NCBI GenBank assembly: GCA_902797005.1
Contig: CADBRE010000108.1
Location: 1 to 6,795 of the forward strand
DNA from: an uncultured Erysipelotrichaceae bacterium
GTDB taxonomy: Bacteria > Bacillota_I > Bacilli_A > RF39 > UBA660
DNA length: 6,795 bases
Direction of reading: 5' to 3'
Shown piece by piece: positions 6,607 through 6,795 of the stretch. The notes beneath the pieces are model-generated. The model had not been told where the DNA came from. It searched no databases and saw only the letters and a list, made by a program, of their open reading frames with translations. Each line of letters opens with the position of its first letter. The first letter of the stretch is position 1. Position numbers and translations under genes: made by a program.

Positions 6607-6635
6607 ATAATAACATAAAAAGAAGAAAAAGTAAA
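6607..6635 (-). promoter_or_regulatory. Sigma-A promoter for the 156-residue ORF
   Basis: On the minus strand TTTACT (6630-6635, 4/6 match to TTGACA) is followed after 17 bases by TATTAT (6607-6612, 5/6). The -10 is preceded by TGT and so is also an extended -10. The start point would be near 6600, just before the AAAGGAG site. A perfect TTGACA lies further upstream (6648-6653), but no good -10 stands 16-18 bases from it. Confidence 0.55.
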
Positions 6636-6651
6636 AATTGTGTCTATTGTC

Positions 6652-6677
6652 AAAATAAAACCACTATACTACTGTGG
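6652..6677 (-). terminator. Terminator-like hairpin after spo0A
   Basis: One base after the spo0A stop, the minus strand reads CCAC, nine bases, GTGG, then TTTTATTTT. The GC stem is only 4 bp; two further pairs inside (one G-U) and two A-T pairs outside form only across mismatches. The position and the T-tract support a rho-independent terminator, but the stem is weak. Confidence 0.5.
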
Positions 6678-6678
6678 A

Positions 6679-6795
6679 TTATCTAACTTTTAATTTATCT
6701 AATTTCAATCTATCTGCAACTGTAACAATGAATTCAGAATTTGTAGGTTTAGCACGGTCTATATCAACGCTACTTCCAAATATTTCTGTCATGTA
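6679..6795 (-). CDS. spo0A: Sporulation master regulator Spo0A, C-terminal end only (partial)
   Basis: Only the last 38 residues are in the window. They read IFGSSVDIDRAKPTNSEFIV followed by TVADRLKLDKLKVR and a TAA stop. The stretch AKPTNSEFI followed by ADxLRL is the near-invariant C-terminus of Spo0A, the response regulator that controls entry into sporulation by binding 0A boxes. The DNA-binding helix-turn-helix and the receiver domain would lie beyond the right edge. The ending is a few residues longer than in Bacillus (KLDKLKVR where Bacillus has about LEHK). Its presence shows that the genome comes from a sporulating lineage or a recent relative. The gene is followed by a short hairpin and appears to end its own transcription unit. 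A partial Spo0A could in principle be a pseudogene upstream, which cannot be judged here. Confidence 0.9.
   Translation of the reverse strand, partial: YMTEIFGSSVDIDRAKPTNSEFIVTVADRLKLDKLKVR

Noticed and set aside
5938..6647. TGTCTAT at 5938-5944 and again at 6641-6647, as possible target-site duplication around the orphan ORF segment
   Set aside because: Seven bases in AT-rich DNA are easily shared by chance, no inverted terminal repeats or transposase are present, and the left copy is part of the gpmI -35 region.
6585..6653. N-terminal extension of the 156-residue ORF (23 residues more)
   Set aside because: The extra codons cover the promoter -10/-35 and the strong AAAGGAG site, which points to the internal ATG as the true start.
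6648..6653. Perfect TTGACA as -35 for the orphan ORF
   Set aside because: No acceptable -10 follows at 16-18 bases; the sequence there is a T/C-rich run. The TTTACT/TATTAT pair fits better.

Overview
The window looks like a chromosomal segment of a low-GC, endospore-type Bacillota (Firmicutes). The reasons are the strong AT bias, Shine-Dalgarno sites of the AGGAG kind, standard code with TGG for Trp and only TAA/TAG stops, a ParA/ParB (Soj/Spo0J) pair followed by a DUF951 gene and YchF as near the origin of many Bacillota, and the C-terminal end of Spo0A at the right edge. The class is not certain; a gut Bacilli/Erysipelotrichia-like genome is a guess.

Every gene lies on the minus strand, so transcription runs from high to low coordinates. 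From right to left the order is: the 3' end of spo0A (6679-6795) with a short terminator-like hairpin; a promoter and an unrecognised 156-residue ORF (6114-6584); a 170-bp gap with small palindromes (5944-6113); a good promoter, gpmI (4379-5890) and a terminator whose loop contains the gpmI stop codon; a 115-bp gap with an extended -10 promoter; then a tightly packed set parA-parB-DUF951-abgT-ychF (4263 down to the left edge). ychF runs off the window.

The five-gene set is very compact. parA and parB overlap by 50-59 nt, parB and the DUF951 gene are 8 nt apart, the DUF951 stop and the transporter start share one base (TAATG), and 14 nt separate the transporter from ychF. It is probably one operon. 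ParA and ParB move and organise the replication origin, DUF951 is an uncharacterised partner of this neighbourhood, and YchF is a ribosome-associated ATPase. The AbgT-type transporter is the odd member. gpmI is an independent glycolytic transcription unit.

No clearly new system is visible. The items most worth a second look are the long parA/parB overlap, the divergent transporter sitting inside a chromosome-segregation operon, and the orphan ORF with its unusual flank between spo0A and gpmI.
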